This document shows positions 56,688 through 64,000 of a stretch of DNA of 64,000 nt, piece by piece. Every line of letters starts with the position of its first letter. The stretch's first letter is position 1. Below the pieces are notes generated by a model that worked only from the letters and a program-made list of their open reading frames with translations, made no database searches and was not told the origin of the DNA. Made by a program: the position numbers and the translations under genes. Source of the stretch: Corynebacterium auriscanis (lineage in GTDB: Bacteria; Actinomycetota; Actinomycetes; Mycobacteriales; Mycobacteriaceae); the NCBI RefSeq assembly GCF_030408435.1, contig NZ_CP047046.1, positions 974,572 through 1,038,571 on the forward strand, written 5' to 3'.

Positions 56688-57853
56688 TGTGGGCACTGAT
56701 TTAAGCTGCTTTTTTTAGTTTGTGGCCGTTGTGGAGCGATTGTGCTTCGAAGGCGCACGGGCTGAGATAGCGCAGTGAGGAGTGTCGCCGTTGACGGTTG
56801 TAGAACACCTCGATCCAGCGACCAACTTCACGGCGGGCTGGATCCCGGGTATCCCATGGTCGTCGGTCGTAGAACTCAGTTTTTAGCGTCGACCAGAATG
56901 ACTTGGCCATGGCGTTGTCAAAGCAGACCCCGGTGCGCCCCATCGACTGGGCGATGCCTAGTTCCTGGCAGACATGATAGAGCTGATCACTAGTAAACTG
57001 CGTGCCACGATCGGCATGAAACACCAGTCCATCGGGCACCTGACCACGCAAGGTATGGGCCATACGTAGTGCACGTTCGACCACGTCGGTGGTCTGGGTC
57101 GGATCCATCGCCCAGCCGAGTACTCGACGCGAGCGCCCATCGCGAACCACACACAAGTACAACCACCCTTCCCGGGTCCGCACATACGTAATATCCGACA
57201 TCCATACCCGGTTGAGCTCACCGGTATCAAATAATCGTTTCACCCGGTCAGGGATACTATGAGTCGATGCGCCTGGGATAGTGGTCACCGGCACCCATGA
57301 CCGCGGGGAAATACTAACCGCTTCTGCTTTTGTGCCTTCTTATCAGTACCCATCACTGTCGCGATGTGCCTTTTCTTCCATTCGTAGTAGCCCGACGGTG
57401 AAACCTGCAACAACCTGGCCATGCGTCGCACACTGGGGATACGGTCGGTGTTGTTCGTGGTGTGTGCCTTCTTCGCCACCATCATGTCGATGTATTCGAA
57501 GCGTTCTACTTTCGTGGTTTCGACGCGAGGAAGGCTGCCGCTTGTGACAAAAACTCGTTGTCTATCTTCAACTCAGCAACCTCTTGACGAAGCCGCTCAA
57601 GCTCGGCGCGTTCGTCGACATCTAGATCCCTGGATGTAGGCTCGCTGCGTTGTCGCTGCGCCTTGACTCACTTGCCTCATAGACCAGCGCCCACACTAAG
57701 CTCGCGGGCTACTTCTGCAATTGTCCTATCCGTATCGATCACCAACCGCGCGGCCTGATGCCGGTACTCCGCGGTGTACCTCTTCCTCGTAGCCATGATG
57801 ATGAACATCCTTCCTTAAACGGGTGAAATCCCGCTAACTCGGGTGTCCACTAT
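56688..57853 (-). mobile_element. IS3-family insertion sequence, decayed
   Basis: About 1.17 kb with remnants of IS3 orfA and orfB on the minus strand. The ends show imperfect inverted repeats: the left reads TGTGGGCACTGATTTAAGC and the right, read inwards on the other strand, begins AGTGGACACCCGAGTTAGC. I see no clear target duplication. The gene parts are broken, so it is immobile unless helped in trans. Confidence 0.75.
56701..57797 (-). pseudogene. IS3 transposase orfA/orfB, broken
   Basis: orfA begins MATRKRYTAEYRHQAARLVI at 57797 (helix-turn-helix), is cut by TGA after ELSVGAGL, and resumes in another place with ERAELERLRQEVAELKIDNEFLSQAAAFL before a stop. orfB begins near the ATG at 57485 (MVAKKAHTTNN...LLQVSPSGYYEWKKR), stops after a short stretch and lacks about 50 residues. 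It then continues as an open frame from 57294 to 56701 with the DDE core: VWMSDITYVR, FHADRGTQFTSDQL and CFDNAMAKSFWSTLKTE. The catalytic core is intact, but the protein as a whole is not. Confidence 0.85.
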
Positions 57854-58155
57854 TCGAGAGTAACCTCACCGTCCGAGTGGGTGATTGTGGGGCGGCGGTG
57901 TAGATCTAAGGCTGATATTGGGAGGGCCTGAGGTGAGGGGGTGGAGATGAGTGAGCAGCGATGAGTGAGCGGAGGGTGGCGGCGCTGTTCGCGAGCGAGA
58001 CCTGATTGTGTACTGAATAGATTTCAATCCGCCGGGGGACGCGATAGATTGGGCTTTGTGTGGGATGCCAAGATGGGCACCGCGTTGCATCATCAAGTGT
58101 GTTGACCGTATTTCGTTGGAGAACTTCCCAAAGATCGGAAAAGGAATTCGGCAAA
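57854..58155. other. non-coding gap after the IS3 remnant
   Basis: About 300 bp between the IS end and the peptidase gene. It has a short duplicated piece (GATGAGTGAGC at 57947 and 57960) and the AAAGGAATT ribosome site of the next gene. The open frames here have no coding character. Confidence 0.5.
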
Positions 58156-58752
58156 ATGAATGAAGGCCAAGCTGGGCACACTGTGGTGCTCACCGCGTAT
58201 GGACCTTTCGTGCGCGAGCACAATTCCTCGATGGAGGTTGGCCGGCGCGCGGCTACCTTGCTGGAACAGGTCGGCGTGCGGGTCATCTATCGAGAAATCG
58301 AAACCAGTTGGACGACGTTCGCGCAGAACTTAGAGGCACTGGTCGATGACTACCACCCGGATGCGATCATCAGTTTGGGCGAGCGCCCCGATGTGACCGA
58401 ACCGGTCGTGGAATTGGTTGCCAAGAATGAACGGCACAACGACGACATCCACGGCACGCCCGGTGAAGGACCCGTCGTCGACGGAGGGCCGGCGACGAGG
58501 AATGCCCCGGAGGAGATGATCCGCGTGCAGCGGTCCGTTCGCGAACACGGTGCACGAATTGGCCTGAGCCATGATGCGGGAGAGTATTTGTGCAACGCCG
58601 CGTTGTACACCAACCTCGGATTCTACGAAGCCGGAAAGGTGCGCCACGCTGGATTCATTCACGTGCCCTCGCACGATGAAAACGATCCGCACACTGCTAT
58701 GGACGCGCAAGCCATCGCGGACTACATTCACCAGTTACTGACGGATGTCTAA
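58156..58752 (+). CDS. pcp: pyroglutamyl-peptidase I (peptidase C15)
   Basis: Removes N-terminal pyroglutamate from peptides. A 198-residue cysteine peptidase: VLTAYGPFVREHNSS near the N-terminus (usual TGFxPFxxxxxNxS), IISLGERPDV with the catalytic Glu, LSHDAGEYLCNAALY with the nucleophile Cys and HAGFIHVPSHDEN with the His. The triad appears complete although several positions differ from common Pcp (YGPF for FxPF). ATG 58156 has AAGGA upstream. It lies between the IS3 remnant and the restriction gene. Confidence 0.85.
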   Translation: MNEGQAGHTVVLTAYGPFVREHNSSMEVGRRAATLLEQVGVRVIYREIETSWTTFAQNLEALVDDYHPDAIISLGERPDVTEPVVELVAKNERHNDDIHGTPGEGPVVDGGPATRNAPEEMIRVQRSVREHGARIGLSHDAGEYLCNAALYTNLGFYEAGKVRHAGFIHVPSHDENDPHTAMDAQAIADYIHQLLTDV

Positions 58753-58859
58753 CACTGACCGAATCCCGTCAAAAACATCGTTGTGATGTGCCTACCGCTG
58801 TCCCAGGAGGGAGTTGTCTGACGTTTGTACGTTGTGGCGAGAGGGGTTCGCCGGCACCG

Positions 58860-61800
58860 CTAAGAGCTAAAGCTCTTGACGATCCTGTTGGTTTCCATTG
58901 CCACGCGGGTTACCCGACCGATGAGATCGACGATGTAGCGCGGGTTGTTTACTTCGTCGGCCCAATCGTTCGGGTCGTTGACGATGCCGGAGGCCTTGTC
59001 CTTCTTCACCTGGTAACGGTCAATGATCCACGCCAGCGCGCTGCGAGAGCCGAGCATGTACTCATCGGCCTCCGCGGGGATGCCAGCGATAGTTACCTTC
59101 GGGCTGTAGATCAGCTTGGTGACGTCGTTAACGCTCTTACCGGTTTCGGGATCCTTGCGTTTTGCCCAGCGTATCTTGGTCACGCGCCAGGTTTCCCGAT
59201 CGGATTCGTCGCCCTTGACCTGTACGTCCAACGGCCACGGTTCCACGTCTTCGTAGTTGACGTGCAGAGCCATTAATTCGGCACCGGCGGTGGCGAACTT
59301 ATCGAATTCTGCCCGTGACGATGGCGTGTCAATGTGGGGAAGCATCTTCTTCAGATCCGCCGCGTACGTTGTACGGTACTCCGGATCGTGCAGCTTGCCG
59401 TACACGAAATGGAAGATGTCGTCGCCCGTGATATCCGCACCGAGCGCATGCCGGTAGATTTTCTTGATCTCGTCGGTGATGTTATCCACGCGCACATATC
59501 CGTCGACAACCTCAGCAATCTTGCCGTACTGGCTCGTTTCGTAGCTCTGCTGAGCAACGTCTCCCTGACCGAACAACCCGCCATCCGCATCGACGGGAGC
59601 CCAGGTGAAGCGGGGGAAGAATTGGACTGGGTCAATGAATACACTCAGATTCGGCAGAAGATCGGTACCAATCAGTGAGAAAGGCGTTCGCGTTGATGTT
59701 GAACAGACGCCATAGCCGACATTCGGATGGGCCGGGGTCGGGAACATTCTCGGCAGCTGGTACCGACGATGGTTAAACTGCTCGTCAAAGAACACATTCT
59801 GTCGGCAGAATGGTCGGTAAAGGCTCACTGAAACAAAACCCTCGTTTTTCAATGGCTGCCGTTGGTTCAACAGATTTTGTAGGCTCGAGGACCATTTACT
59901 TTTCTTTGGGTCTACAGAATGTGGATTAGCTTTCAAAAACTCCATAGCATTTTGTTCTGGCGCAATTTCGCGCAATACTTTTTCATAGCTGGTCTTGAGT
60001 GTCCCAATTTGGGATCGTAGACCAGCTTTTGAGTATGAATAGACCCAAGCATCTCGATTGGTTTGCAGTCCGGCCGAAAAAGTCGTGAAGAATTTAGTCG
60101 AATTTCCTTTCTTCTCGCCGATTACCGGCCAGGTAGCGAAATCTTCGGAGCGTTGATTGACCCAGTCACCATGCTCATTCGGGACGATGGTCTGCCAGTC
60201 GATGGAATCGACAGTGGAGGTGTCCACAATGCGCACTTTCTCCTCGGCAGAAAGATAATCACCTATGTCTCTGTAGTGCAGTTGGAAACCAGATTTCGTG
60301 GGATCTTTGATACCGATGGTGATCGCGATAGTCGTACGCCCGCCGTCTTCGAAAACATTGCCCGCCTCCTTCCTGCGCTGTTCTCCCGCGGTGCGTGCAT
60401 TACCCCGCAGGTTGAACACGTACAGATCCGTGAAGTCCTCGGCCATGGAAAGCCGCACGCCGTCGCCGGTGTTGCCATCGATCCACCCACCGTTGGATAC
60501 GAAGGCGACCACACCTTGGTCTCCAATGCGGTCGGTGGCCCAGCGGAAGGCGCGCAAGTAGGAGTCGTAGAGCGAATTTTTGTTGGTCGCGGTGGACCTG
60601 GCTGCGTAGGTTTCCGCGATCTTTTTATCGAGCGTTGGATACTTGAGGTTCGCGTTCAAATCGTTGGCAGACTTCTGGCCAGCGGAGTAAGGAGGATTGC
60701 CGATCACTACATTGATTGGGGCTTTCCTCTGCCGTTCAATGGTCTCATTGTTCTCGCGGAAGATTTGCAGGTCAGCGATGTCGCCTTCTTCGTGAATCTG
60801 GAAGGTGTCGGCCAAAGCGATGTTGCTGAATGGGACATACTCCGGCTCCAGTTCGCCGTTGCGCTTCGCTTCTTCAGCCCGCAGCGCGTTATAAGTGGTC
60901 TCGATATTCACCGCAGAAACGTAGTAAGCCAGCAACATGATCTCCGTAGCGAAAATTTCATTCGCGTACTTGCGGGCCAAGTCTTCCGGCTTAATTAGAC
61001 CTGATTGCAGCAAACGGACGGTGAACGTGGAAGTGCCAGCGAAAGGGTCAAGGATACACACGCCTTCATCGGTCAGCCCCTTGCCGAAGTGCTTCCGCGA
61101 AACATCATCGGCAGCGCGAAGGATGAAGTCCACGATCTCCACCGGGGTGTACACAATCCCAAGGGCTTCGGCCTGCTTCCTGAACGCCTTCTGGAAGAAG
61201 CGCTCGTAAAGCTCCTTAATCACTTGCTGCTTGCCAGAAGCGCTATTCACCTCCGAGGCCCGCACACGCACCGAATCGTAGAATTTTTCCAGCGATTCGG
61301 TTTCAGTATCCAGATCTTCCTTCTCCAGCACCATCGTCATGCGCTGCATCACTTGCGCAACTGGGTTGTGCTCGGTGAAGTTGTGCCCCTCAAAGAGCGC
61401 ATCAAATACCGGGGCGGTGATCAGGTGCTGGGACAACATACTGATGGCTTCGGCATCCGTGATTGAATCATTGAGGTTGCCGCGAAGCCCTTCCACAAAG
61501 CGGTCGAATTCCTTACGCAGAGTGGGGTTCGCACCATCGACCAGCGCAGAGATTCGCGTAATCTGCGCCTGGGCAATCTTGGCAACATCATCGGCCCAGT
61601 CCTCCCAGTACGTGCGGGTTCCCACCTTATCGACCAGCTTCACATGCATGGCCTCTTGCCATTTCTCCAGGGAGAACAAGGCGAACTGTTGCGCGAGGTC
61701 ACGCTGTTCGGCCTCGGTAGCATCGGGATCCACGGGGCGTGAATCATCGCCGTTGAGCAAGTCCTTAGGTTTTGGAACCGGATTCACTACCAGGGGAAGC

Positions 61801-63788
61801 TCGCTTGCATCCCCTTCATTCATCGCGATGGAATTGACCTTCGCGTTGAAACGATCGTCATGCGCACGCAGCGCGTTGAGGATCTGCCACACCACCTTGA
61901 ACCGAGCATTGTCGTTCAGCGCCTGCGAGGGGCTCACATTGGGCGGAACCGCAACGGGCAAAATGATGTAACCGTAGTCCTTGCCATCGGCCTTGCGCAT
62001 TACACGCCCCACGGATTGCACCACATCCACCATGGAATTACGTGGGTTGAAGAAAATGACCGAATCCAGCCCAGGCACGTCCACACCCTCGGACAGGCAG
62101 CGAGCATTAGTTAGTACTCGCGTTTCGCCACCTTCAATGTCGGCTTCCAGCCACGAAATCCGAGACGACCGCTGCATCGCGTTCATCGTCCCGTCTACGT
62201 GTTGAGCAGCAACATCCACGTTCACGTTATGCAAATCCACGTGATTCACAGCAGAGCTTTGCATCAACACGTTCTGGTAGGAGCGAATCAGAACCGGGAA
62301 AGATTCCGCAATCTGCTTCGAGGCCCGAATGTCCTTCGCGAAAGCAACCGTCCGCAGCATCGGCTTGGCGCCCTTTTCAAACCCAGCCTTCGTTCCCTGC
62401 AAACCACCGGACCGTTTCGCCAGCGCAGTCCAAGCGCCGATCATCGCCGAAGCCGTCGTTAGATTGACTGTCTGGCCATCGGCCTGGGCCATTACTTCGG
62501 CGGCGACGCCCTCGTCCACCGTCATCACGAGCACCTTGTAGTCCGTCAGCAATCCCTTGTCGACGGCCTCCCCAAAGCCCAACCGGTGAAATTCAGGACC
62601 GAAAACTGCTTCGTCGTCCATTGAAGCAAGCTCGGCGGAGTGTTCCTTGGCTTTGCCCTTCACTGACTCATCGAAAAGCCGCGGAGTCGCGGTCATGTAC
62701 AGGCGCTTGTGGGCCTGGATGTATTCGGCATCGTGGATGCGTACGAAAGCGGAGGCATCCTCACCGGCAAGAGTCACACCTGTCGTGCGGTGGGCCTCAT
62801 CGCAGATCACCAAATCGAAAGGCTCCAGCCCCTTCTGCTGGGCATCATGGACCGCACCCAACGATTGGTACGTGGAGAACACAACGTGGAGCCCCTTAGC
62901 GCGCTTACCAATGGAGAATGCTTCAGTGATCATGTCGCCATTGGTTGAAACGGGCACTTCCAGGTCGTATGGTGCAATGTCCTCAGCTGCTTTGCCGGCT
63001 TTAGTATCTGAACACACAGCGAAACTACGTAGTTCGACCGTCGCTTGCGCAGTCCACTCCCGCAAGGTCTGAGACAGCAACGCGATGGAAGGGACAAGGA
63101 ACAGAACTCGAGCGCGGTCACCGCGAACCGCGGCGAACTGCTCCGCCAAGCGCAATGCGGTGAAGGTTTTACCTGTACCACACGCCATGATCAGCTTGCC
63201 GCGGTCGCGGCTTTCGAAACCCTTGAGGACTTTTTCGATAGCTTCGGTTTGGTGCTTACGGGGTTCGAAGGCTTTCTTCTTCGACAGATTGATTTGAATC
63301 TCGGAACCAGGGAATGCAACATCCCAATTCACGGGTGCATTGGCAATGTCTGCCATGCCAATGCGGCTGGTTTCGATCATTTGGTTAGCCAGGGCATCTT
63401 CCGCGTTCGCTGACCATCGATCGGTCGTGGAGATGATGTAGCGATGTGCGAAGTGTTCACGGCCGTTCTCGGTCTCGAAGGACTTGCCGGAAGCCTCGAA
63501 AAACGAGTCGATGTGCTGTTTTTGAATACTCGTGGTGGGTTTGTAGAACTTCGCCTGAATCGCGACCCAGCGGTGATCATCCGCCCGTCGTGCTACCAGA
63601 TCAATGCCCGTATCTGCTTTGCCCCCGTTGTACCGCCAGTCCTTCCACCGGCACACCTCGTCGAACTGCTCGGCCAAAGTGGGGACCGTTCTAAAGAAGT
63701 TGACCATCAGTTTCTCGAAAGCGATTCCGTACTTCGCTTGCGGTTGATTATCGCGGAGTTGAGTGAGAACTTCAGTGAACGTTGCCAT
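58860..63788 (-). CDS. single-chain restriction-modification enzyme, type ISP-like
   Basis: A 1642-residue protein joining nuclease, helicase and DNA methylase in one chain, as in LlaGI/LlaBIII type ISP systems (from memory). N-terminal Mrr-like nuclease: TGIDLVARRADDHRWVAIQAK (Asp near 63, Gln-x-Lys near 78-80). SF2 motor: Walker A MACGTGKT (near 202-209), DEAH (near 330) and VQSVGRVMRKA (near 595). N6-adenine methylase: ILDPFAGTSTF (near 912) and IGNPPY (near 1029). The C-terminal 500 residues should be the target-recognition part. ATG 63788 (MATFTEVLTQLRDN) is preferred to 63836. All catalytic motifs are intact, so it may be active. Confidence 0.92.
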   Translation of the reverse strand: MATFTEVLTQLRDNQPQAKYGIAFEKLMVNFFRTVPTLAEQFDEVCRWKDWRYNGGKADTGIDLVARRADDHRWVAIQAKFYKPTTSIQKQHIDSFFEASGKSFETENGREHFAHRYIISTTDRWSANAEDALANQMIETSRIGMADIANAPVNWDVAFPGSEIQINLSKKKAFEPRKHQTEAIEKVLKGFESRDRGKLIMACGTGKTFTALRLAEQFAAVRGDRARVLFLVPSIALLSQTLREWTAQATVELRSFAVCSDTKAGKAAEDIAPYDLEVPVSTNGDMITEAFSIGKRAKGLHVVFSTYQSLGAVHDAQQKGLEPFDLVICDEAHRTTGVTLAGEDASAFVRIHDAEYIQAHKRLYMTATPRLFDESVKGKAKEHSAELASMDDEAVFGPEFHRLGFGEAVDKGLLTDYKVLVMTVDEGVAAEVMAQADGQTVNLTTASAMIGAWTALAKRSGGLQGTKAGFEKGAKPMLRTVAFAKDIRASKQIAESFPVLIRSYQNVLMQSSAVNHVDLHNVNVDVAAQHVDGTMNAMQRSSRISWLEADIEGGETRVLTNARCLSEGVDVPGLDSVIFFNPRNSMVDVVQSVGRVMRKADGKDYGYIILPVAVPPNVSPSQALNDNARFKVVWQILNALRAHDDRFNAKVNSIAMNEGDASELPLVVNPVPKPKDLLNGDDSRPVDPDATEAEQRDLAQQFALFSLEKWQEAMHVKLVDKVGTRTYWEDWADDVAKIAQAQITRISALVDGANPTLRKEFDRFVEGLRGNLNDSITDAEAISMLSQHLITAPVFDALFEGHNFTEHNPVAQVMQRMTMVLEKEDLDTETESLEKFYDSVRVRASEVNSASGKQQVIKELYERFFQKAFRKQAEALGIVYTPVEIVDFILRAADDVSRKHFGKGLTDEGVCILDPFAGTSTFTVRLLQSGLIKPEDLARKYANEIFATEIMLLAYYVSAVNIETTYNALRAEEAKRNGELEPEYVPFSNIALADTFQIHEEGDIADLQIFRENNETIERQRKAPINVVIGNPPYSAGQKSANDLNANLKYPTLDKKIAETYAARSTATNKNSLYDSYLRAFRWATDRIGDQGVVAFVSNGGWIDGNTGDGVRLSMAEDFTDLYVFNLRGNARTAGEQRRKEAGNVFEDGGRTTIAITIGIKDPTKSGFQLHYRDIGDYLSAEEKVRIVDTSTVDSIDWQTIVPNEHGDWVNQRSEDFATWPVIGEKKGNSTKFFTTFSAGLQTNRDAWVYSYSKAGLRSQIGTLKTSYEKVLREIAPEQNAMEFLKANPHSVDPKKSKWSSSLQNLLNQRQPLKNEGFVSVSLYRPFCRQNVFFDEQFNHRRYQLPRMFPTPAHPNVGYGVCSTSTRTPFSLIGTDLLPNLSVFIDPVQFFPRFTWAPVDADGGLFGQGDVAQQSYETSQYGKIAEVVDGYVRVDNITDEIKKIYRHALGADITGDDIFHFVYGKLHDPEYRTTYAADLKKMLPHIDTPSSRAEFDKFATAGAELMALHVNYEDVEPWPLDVQVKGDESDRETWRVTKIRWAKRKDPETGKSVNDVTKLIYSPKVTIAGIPAEADEYMLGSRSALAWIIDRYQVKKDKASGIVNDPNDWADEVNNPRYIVDLIGRVTRVAMETNRIVKSFSS

Positions 63789-63923
63789 GAGGGAAATTAT
63801 GCCTGCACACATTCCCTCACAGCCGACCGACTGCAATAAAACACGAAACTGGGGGGACCGTGGGTGCGGTCGCCACCCAAGAGGGGCTAGACGTTCGAAC
63901 GAATTTATCGAACACGAAAGGGA

Positions 63924-64000
63924 GTGTCGCAGATCGCCTTTAAAGTAACCGTAGGAACAAACCGAGAACGAGGTCCTGGGATTTGCGCGGGGCGTCAGAC
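63924..64000 (+). CDS. possible start of a gene cut by the window edge
   Basis: From a GTG at 63924 (in AAAGGGAGTG) the frame MSQIAFKVTVGTNRERGPG... is open to the window end, 25 codons. The length is too short to tell a gene from chance; given only as a candidate. Confidence 0.2.
   Translation, partial: MSQIAFKVTVGTNRERGPGICAGRQ

Noticed and set aside
57866..58286. Minus-strand frames after the IS3 end as genes
   Set aside because: They overlap the pcp start, are rich in Ser, Pro and Arg and lack ribosome sites and motifs.

Overview
The window is bacterial chromosome, most likely from a Corynebacterium species or a close relative in the Mycobacteriales. Evidence for this: the his genes are followed by trpE, a Trp-associated membrane protein gene, trpC-trpB-trpA, lgt and pyk, which is the order I recall for Mycobacterium tuberculosis and other actinomycetes. 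The treZ / small alarmone synthetase / treY neighbourhood, the DUF222-HNH gene, the Mtb12-like lipoprotein, the many ATGA or TAATG gene overlaps and the GTG starts also fit. I cannot name the species. I see no rRNA or tRNA gene.

Layout. 1-8.7 kb: 3' part of dinB, ansA, two lipoprotein genes, lspA-rluA, a 77-bp tandem repeat, rarD and a PLP-dependent alanine-racemase-like gene. 8.8-12.3 kb: dnaE. 12.4-25.4 kb: trehalose and glycogen genes (treZ, treY, glgX) mixed with yigZ, an S4 RNA-binding gene, a small alarmone synthetase, a BRCT gene, a TetR regulator and lipoprotein/TPR genes. 25.5-33.5 kb: hisD-hisC-hisB-MFS-hisH-hisA(priA)-impA-hisF-hisI. 33.5-41.1 kb: trpE, Trp-associated membrane protein, trpC, trpB, trpA, lgt, pyk. 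No trpF is seen, and HisA keeps the residues of the bifunctional PriA enzyme, so one isomerase probably serves both pathways. 41-52.2 kb: an M20 amidohydrolase, a GalT-like protein, a DUF222-HNH protein, an amino-acid ABC transporter, ogt, glutaminase-STAS, an isochorismatase-fold protein and a hemolysin III-like protein.

52.2-64 kb is accessory DNA. A CPBP protease gene has lost its normal start at about 53054. Directly after this point lie a small glycine-rich, two-cysteine, cationic peptide gene and a small membrane protein gene, a possible bacteriocin/immunity pair. Next come a decayed ISL3 transposase, three 29-bp repeats spaced exactly 59 bp apart (a CRISPR-like remnant), a small three-gene module led by a VbhA-type antitoxin-domain protein behind GTGT...ACAC dyads, a decayed IS3 element, a pyroglutamyl-peptidase gene and a 1642-residue single-chain restriction-modification enzyme (type ISP-like).

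How parts connect: TreY and TreZ convert maltodextrins to trehalose while GlgX debranches glycogen to supply them. The his and trp clusters share the PriA step. The accessory end combines DNA defence and decayed mobile elements. All functions are inferred from sequence motifs and gene order; no searches were run.
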